Below, one piece after another: positions 10,257-22,200 of a DNA stretch of 64,000 nucleotides (position 1 is its first letter; each line of letters starts with the position of its first letter). The translations under genes and the position numbers were made by a program. The notes beneath the pieces were generated by a model that was not told where the DNA came from, searched no databases, and was given only the letters and a program-made list of their open reading frames with translations. This DNA comes from Symbiodinium natans. Lineage: Eukaryota; Sar; Dinophyceae; Suessiales; Symbiodiniaceae. The DNA lies in contig CAJNDS010002401.1 in the NCBI GenBank assembly GCA_905221605.1, positions 426,542 through 490,541 on the forward strand, read 5' to 3'.

Positions 10257-11463
10257 AGCCATTCTTTACATCATCAAACCATCGAGAACTTCCTATGATG
10301 GACACGCCCTGACACCCCTGAAACAACTAGAGGACCCTAAACCCAAAAACCCTAAAATCCCTAAACGCGCTCGGGGCAGCGCCTTGATCTCCCTCGCTAC
10401 CGCATCAGGGCGCAGGATCGTGCCGGGCCTTCGATGCCCCAAGGTCCCAGAGTAGCACCGGTTTAAATATGGGATTTGGGGGGGGGGGGGTTTAGGATTT
10501 TAAGGTCAGGGTGTCAGGGTGTTCGGCTGCATACCACTTAGAAGTTTAGGTCTAGGGGTTTGGAGGGTTTGGAGTTGGTGGTTTGGGGATTCAGTAGAGG
10601 TTTCCGAAAGCTTGCAGGGTTTAAGGGTGCATAGGGTTTGGGGTTTATACGAGCTTTGGCCGTTCAGGGATTCAGTGGATTAGATCGGTTCCGGACGAAC
10701 CCCCCTCTGCTTTCGAATCATACGAGGGGGCCCGACATACCGGAAGCACAGCTCAAAGCGAAGCTTCCCTACGCTGCATGTGGCTTATATGGCCCGGTCA
10801 GCCTATATAACACCAAAGGTCGCTCGATCCAAATTGCATTTTTGGGGGCTTTCAGGGACTAAGAGGCTGACCTGTACGCTGAGCCCAGGATTCAGAATCT
10901 GCCCAAACCCAGCAGCTCACTTGAACCTTTTGGGGAACCTTGAACCCTTGAAACCCTAAACCCTAAACCCTAAACTCCATAACACCCAAACCTCCGAAGC
11001 CGCCCTGTAACCCCGAACCCACCGAGGCCGGTAGCTTCTCGACGTACGGTCATTACGGTCCCCTCCTTGGGGTACCCAAGTAAAAGGCGCACTGCATTGT
11101 CACCGAAACCCCTTTAAAGGAACCATCGCTTACAGAACTGGCGCATGGAAGCCCTAAACTCCCGAAACCCCAAATCCCAAACCCCAAAATGTCTCGCCCC
11201 TAAACCCTGCACCCCCGTAGAGACACTATAGTTATAGCTGGTCATGACTTTGCTTGCGGTTGTTATAGCCCAACTCATGGCTACTCAGCTACTCTGAACC
11301 AACCCTGGAGCCTAAACCACACAACTTCCAGAGAACTGGCCACTGGGGGCTGCGCCTGTGCGCTAGGGCGAGCGCGGCTTTGATGTACAGAATCCGCACA
11401 GGGTGCCTTCCATCGGGATTCAGTTGATCCTTCTTTTGCTGGAGCCAAGGCCCTTAAAAGCCT

Positions 11464-14400
11464 TCAAGCGCTTGGGCCCAGGGCCGCCAACTCCACAGAC
11501 CCCTCCTCAGGGGCACCAGGACTTCCAGCCGTGCTGGCCATGCTGCCCATGAGGCCGACCGCCAGGCAGCTCGCAAGGCTCAGCAGCCACATGCCGGACT
11601 TCTCGGAGGTCCAGGCGAACCAGTTCTGAAAGATTAGGAGCACCGCCACACTGGCCATCATGTATTTCCTGGACATGCTTGCCGTCTCGCCCTCTTCCAA
11701 TTCTGGCACGTCGGCTCCGAAGACGCGCTGCCCCACGCGGAAGACGCGCAGGTTCAGCGTGACCGCAAGGGCCGCTGCAGGCAGCAACAGTGGGATCAAG
11801 GGGGCCCAGATCAGCAGCACCTCTGCCAAAGTGACCAAGAAGGTTGCCTGCTGCGCTCTGTCGAGGTTTCGGCTGGTGCACATCTTCCATCGGACACCCA
11901 GAAACCGCAGCGGAGTGAGGTAGAGTGAGCCGTCTTCCTTGAATGAGAGCTTCCACAGCAGCACCGTTATCACCGGTTGCAGCAAGGCACGCTGGATCAT
12001 CTTGCTCAGGAGCAGTGGGGCCAGAGTGCCCACCACAGACCTCGCGCAAGCGTCCGTGGCCCACCACCGGTCGTTCTGACCACATAAGTCGGCGACGGGC
12101 TCAAGAAGTTGATGCTCCCCCAAGCTGATGTTGAACTCCTTGTACTCCTCGGAAGCTACATTGCAGACATTCCAATACCTCGTCCACCCACGCTGGCAAT
12201 GCTCACTGAGGTAGATCGTGCAAAGAGCAGCGTTGAGCCACATGGTGGCTGTCCGAGCAGCCATGAGAAGCATCGATCGGCGGATGCGCGACCGCTGCGA
12301 CATCATGGCGGCCAACTTTGGCGTGACAAGCATGTCCACAAGCATCATGACCAAGGCAGCTTGATTCTTGATGGCCCACAGCACCCAGGGCCTCGTCAGG
12401 AGCTGGTTTTGCTGTGGTAGCGTGCTCATGAAGGCGTAAGCCATGGAGGGCGCCGACAGGAGAAGAACCAACCCCAGCCATACAATCCACCAGAGCGCCT
12501 TGCAGGTCTTGGCTCTCAGGCGGCCTGGGTCGGGGTGTTTCTTAGGCTTTGGCACGTGCCGCAAGAGCCACGCGGAGCCTAAGCTCCAAACGGACCACGT
12601 GCAGCCAAGCCATGGTTCGCATTCCGGACTCTGGAAGTAAGCAACGGTGCTCTTCAGGAAATCGTCTCCACACCCATCGTAGTAAAACGATCCAAAGACA
12701 TAGAGACAAAACAGCACCAGTGCGAGAGGGGCGAAGAGACCACTTGCCGTGACGAGAAATCGGTGAGAGATTTCAGTTTCGTCCTCGAGCGCCTCTCTGA
12801 TTTGCAGGTGGTGCCAACTGCCCAGAACAAAGCGCCAAACCCCAGCAAAAAACAGCGCCAAAGCTGCAAAGCGCCAGTACAACAGGCGCGCAGTGGAGAT
12901 GGACACGTAAAGGAACGGTTGTTGCTCCACCTTTGCGACCCAGTCCGGCAACTTCGTTGATGGATCGCCCAACATGTTGCCGATGACTACCAACGATCTC
13001 AAGGATTCCGGGACAGCAGTTACGTCGCGAGGAGCTCCACAAGACAAGCGATTGCTGTGCAGGAGAAGCGTTGGGCCTCTTGCAGAAGCCTTTTCACACG
13101 TATGAGCACGCTCCGGGCAAGCATGTCGGAACATCTGCCTCTGTTTCTGGGCCGTCCACAGGTATGGTAATATGGGGCCTGCACATGTGAACGCCATGGA
13201 GCCGTACACAGCGTCTTCCACAATCATGCTGAAAGAGTCGTCGTTCGTGCAGCCGTCTGTTAAGTTCAGCTCTGGAACTGGTCCTGTTAAGGCATTTGCG
13301 TGCGCTGACAGGAACGCAAGCTGCGTAAACGACCCGATATCTGCAGGAATTTGGCCGGACAGCTTGTTCTGATGGAGCGTCAGGACTTTCAAGAACCGCA
13401 TTGCCGGAAGCCCCGTGGGGATCTCTCCAGTCAAGCGGTTCTCATGCAGAGTCAAAACTCTGAGAGATGACAAGGCTGACAGGCACGGTGGGACGCGGCC
13501 GCTCAGATGGTTTTTGTGTAGATACAGCGTGGTAAGGTTCCGCAGTTGACAAAATTGCTCGACGGCTTGGAGCCGGTTGCTTTGCAGAAGCAACACCTCA
13601 AGGCTTGGCAGAGCCAGGCCTGCGACGAAATCTTGGAGCTTGTTGTGCTGTAAATAAAGCCGCTTGAGGTTGGCGAGCTGTCCTAAACTCTGGGGCAGCT
13701 CGGCAAGGACGTTCCTGTCAGCCTGCAGAACCACCAAGCTACCGAGCCTGCCAATTACGCTTGGCAGCTCCGCGAGGCTGTTGCTGCGAAGGTCAAGCTC
13801 CCTCAGCATCGTCAAGCTTCCCAGCGACTCGGGAATGCTCGTCAGCTGGTTGTTGCTCAGATAGAGCTGCTCTAGTCGCGTCAAGCTGCCGAGCGCCTCT
13901 GGGATGCTCTCCAGCCGGTTGTAGCTCAAATAAAGGTGCCTGAGCCACGTCAAGCTGCCCAGCGACTCGGGAATGCTGTTCAGCTGGTTGTCGTTCAAAC
14001 ATAGCCTCTCCAGCCTCGTCAAGCTGCCCAGCGACTCTGGGATGCTCTTGAGCCGGTTGTCGTTCAAATAAAGCCACGTCAGCTGCGTCAAGCTGCCCAG
14101 CGACTCAGGGATGCTTTCCAGCTGGTTGTCGTTCAAATAAAGCCACGCCAGCTGCGGCAAACTGCCCAGCGACTCTGGGATGCTCTCTAAATGGTTGTGT
14201 GTCAAGCGCAGCCACGCTAGCTGTGTCAAGTTGGCCAGCGACTCGGGGATGCTCTCCAGCTGGTTGTCGTTCAAAAATAGCCTCTCCAGCCTCGTCAAGC
14301 TGCCCAGCGACTCGGGGATGCTCTCCAGCTGGTTGTCGTTCAAATAAAGCAACGTTAGCTGCGTCAAGCTGCCCAGCGACTCTGGGATGCTCTCTAGCTG

Positions 14401-14775
14401 ATTGTGTGTCAAGCGCAGCCACGTCAGCTGCGTCAAGTTGCCCAGCGACTCGGGGATGCTCTCCAGCTGGTTGTCGTTCAAAAACAGCCTCTTCAGCCTC
14501 GTCAAGCTGCCCAGCCACTCTGGTATGCTCTTCAGCTGGTTGTAGGACAAATCAAGCTGCTCCAGCCACATCAGTTCGCCCAAAGACTCCGGCACCTCCC
14601 TCAACTTGAAATCACTCAGGTCGAGCCGCACCAAGTGGCCTTGCTTGCACTCCACCTGTGGCCCAATGCAGGGCGTCCCCTCGTGTTGCGGAAAGAGCTC
14701 CCTGAGAACCCGGAGCTCCTCAGGCGACAGGGCCGCCGCAGCGACCACACAGAGCAGGCGCAGGAGGGATGACAT
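11464..14775 (-). CDS. LRR-polytopic membrane protein, copy 3
   Basis: The frame is open from 14859, but the start at 14775 (MSSLLRLLCVVAAAALS) gives a clean signal peptide and matches the paralogues, so 1103 residues. Layout: signal 1-16; N-cap with Cys 36 and 43; twelve variable 23-residue LRRs at 48-323 (13807-14634); two transition LRRs to 369; two shorter repeats to 413; four 24-residue repeats with LSGRVP, LTGEIP, LSGQIP and LTGPVP to 507; a Cys-rich cap with a final LRR-like turn (LHSNRLSCGAP) to about 627; hydrophobic segments near 631-654, 673-699, 722-740, 759-782, 797-823, 834-857, 912-942, 976-1009, 1038-1056 and 1060-1081; short acidic tail. There is no kinase, TIR or other signalling domain. 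The role is inferred as a surface receptor or ligand-gated membrane protein. The family name of the membrane module is not recognised. Confidence 0.88.
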   Translation of the reverse strand: MSSLLRLLCVVAAAALSPEELRVLRELFPQHEGTPCIGPQVECKQGHLVRLDLSDFKLREVPESLGELMWLEQLDLSYNQLKSIPEWLGSLTRLKRLFLNDNQLESIPESLGNLTQLTWLRLTHNQLESIPESLGSLTQLTLLYLNDNQLESIPESLGSLTRLERLFLNDNQLESIPESLANLTQLAWLRLTHNHLESIPESLGSLPQLAWLYLNDNQLESIPESLGSLTQLTWLYLNDNRLKSIPESLGSLTRLERLCLNDNQLNSIPESLGSLTWLRHLYLSYNRLESIPEALGSLTRLEQLYLSNNQLTSIPESLGSLTMLRELDLRSNSLAELPSVIGRLGSLVVLQADRNVLAELPQSLGQLANLKRLYLQHNKLQDFVAGLALPSLEVLLLQSNRLQAVEQFCQLRNLTTLYLHKNHLSGRVPPCLSALSSLRVLTLHENRLTGEIPTGLPAMRFLKVLTLHQNKLSGQIPADIGSFTQLAFLSAHANALTGPVPELNLTDGCTNDDSFSMIVEDAVYGSMAFTCAGPILPYLWTAQKQRQMFRHACPERAHTCEKASARGPTLLLHSNRLSCGAPRDVTAVPESLRSLVVIGNMLGDPSTKLPDWVAKVEQQPFLYVSISTARLLYWRFAALALFFAGVWRFVLGSWHHLQIREALEDETEISHRFLVTASGLFAPLALVLFCLYVFGSFYYDGCGDDFLKSTVAYFQSPECEPWLGCTWSVWSLGSAWLLRHVPKPKKHPDPGRLRAKTCKALWWIVWLGLVLLLSAPSMAYAFMSTLPQQNQLLTRPWVLWAIKNQAALVMMLVDMLVTPKLAAMMSQRSRIRRSMLLMAARTATMWLNAALCTIYLSEHCQRGWTRYWNVCNVASEEYKEFNISLGEHQLLEPVADLCGQNDRWWATDACARSVVGTLAPLLLSKMIQRALLQPVITVLLWKLSFKEDGSLYLTPLRFLGVRWKMCTSRNLDRAQQATFLVTLAEVLLIWAPLIPLLLPAAALAVTLNLRVFRVGQRVFGADVPELEEGETASMSRKYMMASVAVLLIFQNWFAWTSEKSGMWLLSLASCLAVGLMGSMASTAGSPGAPEEGSVELAALGPSA

Positions 14776-14880
14776 GCCGGGGGTTGCTGTTGAGGGCTCT
14801 TGCGGCTTGTGAACCGGAAGGGCTTGAGCTTCAGTATCTTCAGAGGGTCCAAAGATCAAGTTTCAGAGATGTGCAGAGGT
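14776..14880 (-). promoter_or_regulatory. Conserved 5' flank of copy 3
   Basis: On the minus strand AACTTGATCTTTGGACCCTC is followed by CCTTCCGGTTCACAAG ending 30 bases before the ATG. Both elements recur before the other paralogues. It is a candidate promoter or trans-splice acceptor region. Confidence 0.35.
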
Positions 14881-15990
14881 ACCCTGCTAGGACAGGCCGC
14901 TGCACGGCGAGTACAGGAAGCAGGGGTACGACTTTTGACGCGCAGCCTCTCTCCAGCATTCGCCAGCAGCATCCAGCAGCGTGCACCAACAGCCCAGGAC
15001 TGTCCAAGCACTGCACGTTGCAAATCACCGTCCGATCGAAGCCTGAGGCGCTGTGGAACATGCAGGACTTCCAGCATCTGCCATGCTTTTAGAAAGGTTG
15101 GATCACTGAAGTCGAGCGCGCCATGAGATGCCGGGGGGCTGGGTTACTATTAGGAGGGATGATTCCAAACTCATGCGAATTCTAGATCGTCAACCGGTGT
15201 TAATGCTCAGTTCACAAAGAAACTAAGTCCCGACGCCGCCACGAACATCGAAAGCCCTAAACACCAAGCACTTTGTATTCTTCAAAGCAGCCGCCAAACC
15301 AAACACGGCCCAACCCAAAATCAAGGCCAGCTGGCCATGTCATAGGCAGACTCGCCGCCTGCATTCCTTGCGTTCACCTTCCAGGAATTGCAGTTGGCTT
15401 TGGCTCTTGGTCAGGGGTGTGGGGTTTGGGGCTAAAATCTAAACCCTAAATCTAAACCTTGAGGGGCATCAAGCAAATGAGGAGGTGGGCTAGCTGAGAT
15501 GTAGGGTGTAGCGCACCTAAACCCCAGTGAGCCCGGGGCCGTCGGGCAGGGCGAACGCTCCGAAGCGGCAAGGGAGCTGCGCAGCCAGAAGCACTCCAGC
15601 TGGCGCCGGCGATCCGGCAGGTCAGTGGCGAAAACCCGTCAGCTCGCCCGTAGAATGAGATACCCCAAAACTTCGGGTAAAGCGGTGCATCCCTCTTTGG
15701 GGGGGTCTCATAGCACCTTCTCTTCGATCTCCCTAATGGCTGGCCTCCCCTCCGCCCAGGCCCAGGATCTGACAGCGAAGCCTGGTGGCGGTCCCTCGAA
15801 TGATGCACGTCATCCTCTTGCAAAAAAAAGAGCAAAAAAGATATATAAAAAAAAGGCGCCAAAGCGATTCACAAGAACGGGAAGGGGGGGCAAGGTCCCA
15901 GCCAGGTCCGGGAGGCCTCTGGCGAGTCTCCCTGGAACCAGGGAACCCCCAAGCCGGTCAACCCTCAACCCCAAACCCCATAAACCCAAA

Positions 15991-16083
15991 CCCTAAACCC
16001 TAAACCCTAAACCCTAAACCCTAAACCCTAAACCCTAAACCCCAAACCCCAAACCCCAAACCCCAAACCCCAAACCCCAAACC
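15991..16083. repeat. CCCTAAA array grading into CCCCAAA array
   Basis: About seven CCCTAAA units switch to about six CCCCAAA units without a break, showing spread of a single variant within the array. Confidence 0.85.
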
Positions 16084-16206
16084 AAAACCGAGCGAAGGCC
16101 CAGGCATGGCCCCAAAACTGGAGACATGCTTGCCCCCCCACCTCCCCCCCCCCCCCCCCCCGACTCGATGCTGGCGCCCATTTTGAGGGTCTCCAGGGTT
16201 TGGGGG

Positions 16207-16282
16207 TTAGGGTTTAGGGTTTAGGGTCTAGGGTTTAGGGTTTAGGGTTTAGGGTTTAGGGTTTAGGGTTTAGGGTTTAGGG
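16207..16282. repeat. TTTAGGG interstitial array
   Basis: Ten or so heptamers with one TCTAGGG variant. Confidence 0.85.
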
Positions 16283-16579
16283 CTTGGGGGTCTCCAGGGT
16301 TTTGGGGTCGGGGCTCACCGATGCAAGCCCTGAATTTTAGGAGGGGGGGGGGGGGGGTTAAGGGGTAGTTCAACCCACACCGGCCACACGATACTCGACG
16401 AGGGTGTACAAGCCCTGCAAAATTCTGTAAAGGAGTTGATCCTCTTCGTAAATCCAGGCTTCAGGGTTTTAGGCCTCAGGCTTCGCAACGGGGGGTTAGC
16501 GTTGGCTCTTCCCGGGCCTTCGGCGCAGGACCAGAAGGGCGGGTTAAGAGTTTAGGGTTTAGGGATGTATCGGGTTTCG

Positions 16580-16645
16580 GGTTTAGGGTTTAGGGTTTAG
16601 GGTTTAGGGTTTAGGGCTAGGGTTTAGGGTTTAGGGTTTAGGGCG
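16580..16645. repeat. TTTAGGG interstitial array
   Basis: About nine heptamers with one GCTAGGG variant. A poly-G run follows at about 16700. Confidence 0.8.
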
Positions 16646-18222
16646 TCTCGCCGCGCAGCGGCAGTAAGTACCACATGGAAACGGCGCCCCTACACACGGT
16701 GTGGGGGGGGGGGGGGGGCCGCATGTCACGCGAAGGCACAGATGTCCAATGCAGTCGAACAACTGTCATTGGTTTCTTTTCTCCCTCCCGCTGTGAGCTG
16801 TCACAGGCCACCGCCCAAACCACTACCTTTTAGGGTTTAGGGCTGTCCCCAGTTCCCACCTTCAAAAACGCTTCAAACCTAGACGGGGCCCAAGAAGAGG
16901 CCAGAGTCAGGGGAGGGGCAGGCAGGCCAGACCAGGGCGGAGGGCCGGAGGGTTTAGGGTTTATGGGGTTTCAGCTTTAGGGTCCGAGGGGCCCTGGAGG
17001 GTTCAGAGTTGGCCAAGCGCGAGGGCTTGGAATCCCAAACCCTAAGCCCTCCGCCAAACAGAGACAAAAGCCCAAGCCTGTTTAGGGGGTTTGGGGTTCA
17101 GCGATACAGGCCTAGACCCGATTCTCTAAAGCTACTTGAAGGCTCATTGTGTAGCTGGAGGTCAAAGCAAGGGTTCTCTAAGCTCTAAATGCAGCCACAA
17201 GTACTCTAGTTCACCTCTCCATTATGTACGTAGCCATGAAACTTCCAGCGAGGCCTATAAACCCTATGCCCTTAACGCTTGCAGCCGCACCTTGTCTGTC
17301 ACCACCGCGAATGGTGGAGCGACACGGTTCCTTCGACTGGTTCGACCTGAGCGAGGATGCTCAATGCTCAGGGGCATTGGCACCCTAAACCCTAAACCCC
17401 AAAAATTTAGGGTCCTTCGGTTTTTGGCCAAAACTCCGAAACCCTTGCAGTCCCTCCAAGCTTCAGGGCACACTCAGGGCTGAGGGTTCGGGTCCTCAAC
17501 AAACAGAACCTCCAACTCCCCCACAAATAGTCATCCTTCGCCTCATGTCAAAGAGTCGGGTGAGTTTGGTTGGGGCTTGCAGGGTTCGAGCGTTTAGGGC
17601 TTTGGGCTGAGTGCCAGCGCGCCTGCAAAAAACATTCAGCGCCGTGTCTTCACCCACGCTGATGGCGAGGCCGAAGTCGGGATCCTGGTTTGGAGTTTTG
17701 GGCTCTGAGGTGTAGGGTTTTCTGAACCGGATAGCCTGGGTATGCATTCTGCGGGGTTTGGGGTTTGGGGTACACCCTTCGGATTCAGGCCTGGAGGTGA
17801 TGAAGGTCCTCTCTGGAAGACTGCCGCAGAGCCAGCGCGCATGGGCCGTGATCTCGGCCTGGCGGGCTCCACGCTGCTGGGGGCTTTCCTACACGCAACG
17901 ATTGTAACCGCTGCCCTTCTTTAAAGGGAAAGGGGGGGGGGGGGGTTCCTATAGCGTTCTGAGGAGTCAATCATCAAAGGAGGTATCCGAAAACGGCATG
18001 ATTTACAGTCTGGGGGGGGTCAAGGTCGGTAGCGGCAAAGAGGGTTTGCAAAGGGATCTACCGGGGTTCAAGACGACGCGGAAGAAGCCTGCCACTAGAC
18101 TTCTCTTTTTTCCAAAGGGGGGGTGCAAGAAGGGCGCCTCGAGGATGTTCTATGAACTACAAACCCCGGAGGGCCGGGCTCCCTACGCGCTCAAGCCCTC
18201 ACCCCTGAGGGCAACTCGAGGA

Positions 18223-18308
18223 CCCTAAACCCTAAACCCTAAACCCTAAACCCTAAACCCTAAACCCTAAACCCTAAACCCTAAACCCTAAACCCTAAAC
18301 CCCCTAAA
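18223..18308. repeat. CCCTAAA interstitial array
   Basis: Twelve perfect heptamers inserted between the CTCAAGCCCTC module and the GCAGCGCCTTGATC module. Confidence 0.9.
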
Positions 18309-19226
18309 CACGCGCGGAGCAGCGCCTTGATCCCCCCTCCTCGATATCGCATCAAGGCATCAAGGAGCAGGATTGTGCCCGGCCTTCGAAGTTCTAAGGT
18401 CCCAGAGTAACTCAGGTTCTGTGTAACATGGGATTTGGAGTTTAGGAATTTCGGGTGATTGGGTTTGAGGGTTTGAGGGCTTAGGTTGTTTGCGCAAATG
18501 GGGCCACTCTGGATCCTGGAGTTCTTGGGAGTCTGGGGTCTAAAGAGGCGCAGGATTTGGGGCGTAGGGTGTCTAGTGCTGAGGGATTTCAAATCTGGGG
18601 ATTTGGAGGGTTTGGAGTTCGTGGTTTGGGGATTGGGTAGAGGTTTGCAAGGTTTAGAGGTTCTAAAGGGTTAATAAGGTTCGGGCTCGTACGAGCTTAG
18701 GGGTTTAAGCATTTGTCGGGTTTTGCCGTTCAGGGATTCGGTGGATTAGATCGGTTTCGGATGAGTTTTCTCTGCTGTTCAAGCACACGCGGCTAAACCG
18801 TGCCCTAAACCCAGGATTCAGAATCTGCCCAAGCCCCGACACTCGGAACCCAATGGCCAGCCCTGAACCCTTTGAGTCCTAAACACCCTAACCGGCCCTA
18901 ACCTCCGAAGCCGGAAGCCCTGTAACCCTGAACCCTTTGACCCAGGCCCGCACCTTCTCGACATACAGTCCCTTGTTGGGGTGCCCCAAAGATAAGGCCC
19001 CACTTTGTCACTTAAAAGAACTTGCCAGAGAAGCCCCAAACGCCCGAAACTATAACTCCCACACCCCAAATTTTTCTCGCCCCTCTTGTAGGAACCCCTG
19101 GAGCCTAAACCCCACAATTTCGAGAGTCCGCTGGGGCGAGCTGGGCTTTGATGGACAGAATCCGCACAGGGTGCCTTCCATCGGGATTCAGGGCGATCCG
19201 GCTTTCACTGGAGCCAAGGAAGCGCT

Positions 19227-22200
19227 TCATGCGCTTGGCCCCAGGGCCGCCAACTCCACAGACCCCTCCTCAGGGGCACCAGGACTTCCAGCCGTGCTGG
19301 CCATGCTGCCCATGAGGCCGACCGCCAGGCAGCTCGCAAGGCTCAGCAGCCACATGCCGGACTTCTCGGATGTCCAGGCGAACCAGTTCTGAAAGAGAAA
19401 GAGCACCACCACGCTGGCCATCATGTATTTCCTGGACATGCTTGCTGTCTCGCCCTCTTCCAATTCTGGCACGTCGGCTCCGAAGACGTGCTGCCCCACG
19501 CGGAAGACGCGCAGGTTCAGCGTGACCGCAAGGGCCGCTGCGGGCAGCAACAGTGGGATCAAGGGGGCCCAGATCAGCAGCACCTCTGCCAAAGTGACCA
19601 AGAAGGTTGCCTGCTGCGCTCTGTCGAGGTTTCGGCTGGTGCACATCTTCCATCGGACACCCAGAAACCGCAGCGGAGTGAGGTAGAGTGAGCCGTCTTC
19701 CTTGGCGGAGAGCTTCCACAGCACCACCGTTATCACCGGTTGCAGCAAGGCACGCTGGATCATCTTGCTCAGGAGCAGCGGGGCCAGAGTGCCCACCACA
19801 GACCTCGCGCAAGCGTCAGTGGCCCACCACTGATCGTTCTGACCGCATAAGTCGGCGACGGGCTCAAGAAGTTGATGCTCTCCCAAACTGATGTTGAACT
19901 CCTTGTACTCCTCGGAAGCCACATTGCAGACATTCCAATACCTCGTCCACCCACGCTGGCAGTGCTCGCTGAGGTAGATCGTGTAGAGAGCGGCGTTGAG
20001 CCACATGGTGGCTGTCCGAGAAGCCATGAGAAGCATCGATCGGCGGATGCGCGACCGCTGCGACATCAGGGCGGCCAACTTTGGCGTGACAAGCATGTCC
20101 ACAAGCATCATGACTAAGGCAGCTTGATTCTTGATGACCCACAGCACCCAGGGCCTCGTCAGGAGCTGGTTTTGCTGTGGTAGCGTGCTCATGAAGGCGT
20201 AAGCCATGGAGGGCGCCGACAGGAGAAGAACCAACCCCAGCCATACAATCCACCAGAGCGCCTTGCAGGTCTTGGCGCTCGGGCGGCCTGGGCCGGGGTG
20301 TTTCTTAGGCTTTGGCACGTGCCGCAAGAGCCACGCGGAGCCTAAGCTCCAAACGGACCACGTGCAGCCAAGCCATAGTTCGCATTCTGGACTCTGGAAG
20401 TAGGCAACGGTGCTCTTCAGGAAATCGTCTCCACACCCATCGTAGTAAAATGATCCAAACACATAGAGACAAAACAGCACCAGTGCGAGAGGGGCGAAGA
20501 GACCACTTGCCCTGACGAGAAATCGGTGAGAAATCTCAGTTTCGTCCTCGAGCGCCTCTCTGATTTGCAGGTGGTGCCAGCTGCCCAGAACAAAGCGCCA
20601 CGCCCCTGCAAAAAATAGCGCCAAAGCTGCAAAGTGCCAGCATAAACGGTGCGCAGTGGAGACAGAGACGTAGAGGAACGGTTGCTGCTCCACCTTTGCA
20701 ACCCAGTCCGGCAACTTCTTTGATGGATCCCCCAACATGTTGCCGATGACTACCAACGATCTCAAGGATTCCGGAACAGCAGTTACGTCGCGAGGAGCTC
20801 CACAGGACAAGCGATTGCCGTGCAGGAGAAGCGTTGGGCCTCTCGCAGAAGCCTTTTCACACATATGCACACGCTCCGGGCAAGCATCCTGGAACATCTG
20901 CTTCTGTTTCTGGGCCGTCCACACCACTGGTAATATGGGGCTTGCACATGTGAACTCCCTGGGGCCGAGAACGGCGTGCTCGACGATCATGCTGAAAGAG
21001 TCGTCGTTCGTGCAGCCGTCTGTTAAGTTCAGCTCTGGAACTGGCCCTGATAGAGCATTTGCGTGCGCTGACAGGAACGCAAGCTGCGCAAAGGACCCGA
21101 CATCTGCAGGAATTTGGCCGGAAAGCTTGTTCTCATGGAGCGTCAGGACTTTCAAGACGCCCATTGCCGGAAGCCCTCTGGGGATCTCTCCAGTTAAGCG
21201 GTTCTCATGCAGAGTCAAAACTCTTAGAGATGACATGGCTGACAGGCACGGTGGGATGCGGCCGCTAAGACGGTTTTTGTGTAGATATAGCGTGGTAAGG
21301 TTCCGCAGTTGACAAAATTGCTCGATGGCTTGGAGCCGGTTGCTTTGCAGAAGCAACACCTCAAGGCTCGGCAGAGCCGGACCTGCGACGAAATCTTGGA
21401 GCTTGTTGTGCTGTAGATAGAGCCGCTTGAGGTTGGCGAGCTGTCCAAAACTCTGGGGCAGCTCGGCAAGGACGTTCCTGTCAGCCTGCAAAACCTCTAA
21501 GCTACCGAGCCTGCCAAATGCGTCTGGCAGCTCTGCGAGGCTGTTGCTGCGAAGGTCAAGCTCCCTCAGCATCGTCAAGCTTCCCAGCGACTCTGGGATG
21601 CTCTTGAGCCAGTTGTTGCTCAAATAAAGCTGCTCCAGCCGCGTCAAGCTGCCCAGTGACTCGGGCATATTCTTCAGTTGGGTGTGGCTCAAATCAAGTT
21701 CCTCCAGCCTCGTCAAGCTTCCCAGCGACTCGGGGATGCTCTCCAGCCGGTTGTGGCTCAAATACAGCCACCTCAGCCTCGTCAAGCTGCCCAGCGACTC
21801 GGGCATGCTTTCTAGCTGGTTGTGCCTCAAACCAAGCCACCTCAGCTGCGTCAAGCTGCCCAACGACTCGGGGATGCTCTTCAGCTGGTTGCCGTTCAAA
21901 TCTAAGCTCCCCAGCCTCGTCAAGCGTCCCATCGACTCTGGGATGCTCTCCAGCCAGTTGTCGCTCAAACCTAAGACCAACAGCCTCGTCAAGCTGCCGA
22001 GCAACTCTGGGATGATCTTCAGCTGGTTGTTGCCCAAATACAGCCACTCCAGCCTCGTCAAGCTGCCCAGCGACTCGGGCATGCTTTCCAGCTGGTTGTC
22101 CCTCAAACCAAGCCATGTCAGCTGCGTCAAGTTGCCCAGTGACTCTGGGATGCTCTTCAGCGAGTTGCGGCTCAAATGTAACCTCCCCAGCCTCGTCAAG

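Larger units (their letters stand above)
8499..11463. other. Spacer 2: ordered spacer modules with four telomere-like arrays
   Basis: No credible gene. Shared modules in order: CTTGTCTGTCACCACTGC block (about 8715); GTCGGGATCCTGGTTTGGA block (about 9010); a block near 9220-9316 ending TGATGTCACCGGCGCTG; GATGAAGGTCCTCTCTGG-like block (about 9440-9530); arrays 9538-10256; GCGCCTTGATCTCCC block (10373-10460); GAAGCTTCCCTACGCTGCATG block (10690-10810); AAACTCCCGAAACCCC block (11040-11190); and the LRR 3' flank (11330-11463). The same order recurs in spacers 3, 5 and 7, so the spacers were duplicated together with the genes. Confidence 0.6.
14881..19226. other. Spacer 3: spacer modules, telomere-like arrays, poly-C/G runs
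   Basis: No credible gene. 14938-15060 is homologous to 3145-3295 of spacer 1 but without telomere-like repeats. 15150-15960 is mostly non-repetitive and has only short open frames (up to 136 codons, no recognisable domain). 15991-16645 holds arrays and homopolymer runs (poly-C 16144-16162, poly-G at 16340 and 16700). From 17130 the shared modules reappear in standard order: 17240-17345, 17545-17700, 17790-17890, 18316-18420, 18730-18850, 18950-19080, and a shortened 3' flank at 19100-19226. Confidence 0.55.

Noticed and set aside
14776-14859. Upstream in-frame start for copy 3 (and likewise copies 5 and 6)
   Set aside because: The extension translates the conserved 5' flank, is polar, and would bury the signal peptide; copies 4, 7 and 8 have no such extension.
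16130-16720. Dinoflagellate spliced-leader relic (looked for CCATTTTGGCTCAAG across the window)
   Set aside because: Only partial matches such as CCCATTTTGAGGG at about 16178 were found, so retroposition of the LRR genes from trans-spliced mRNA is not supported.
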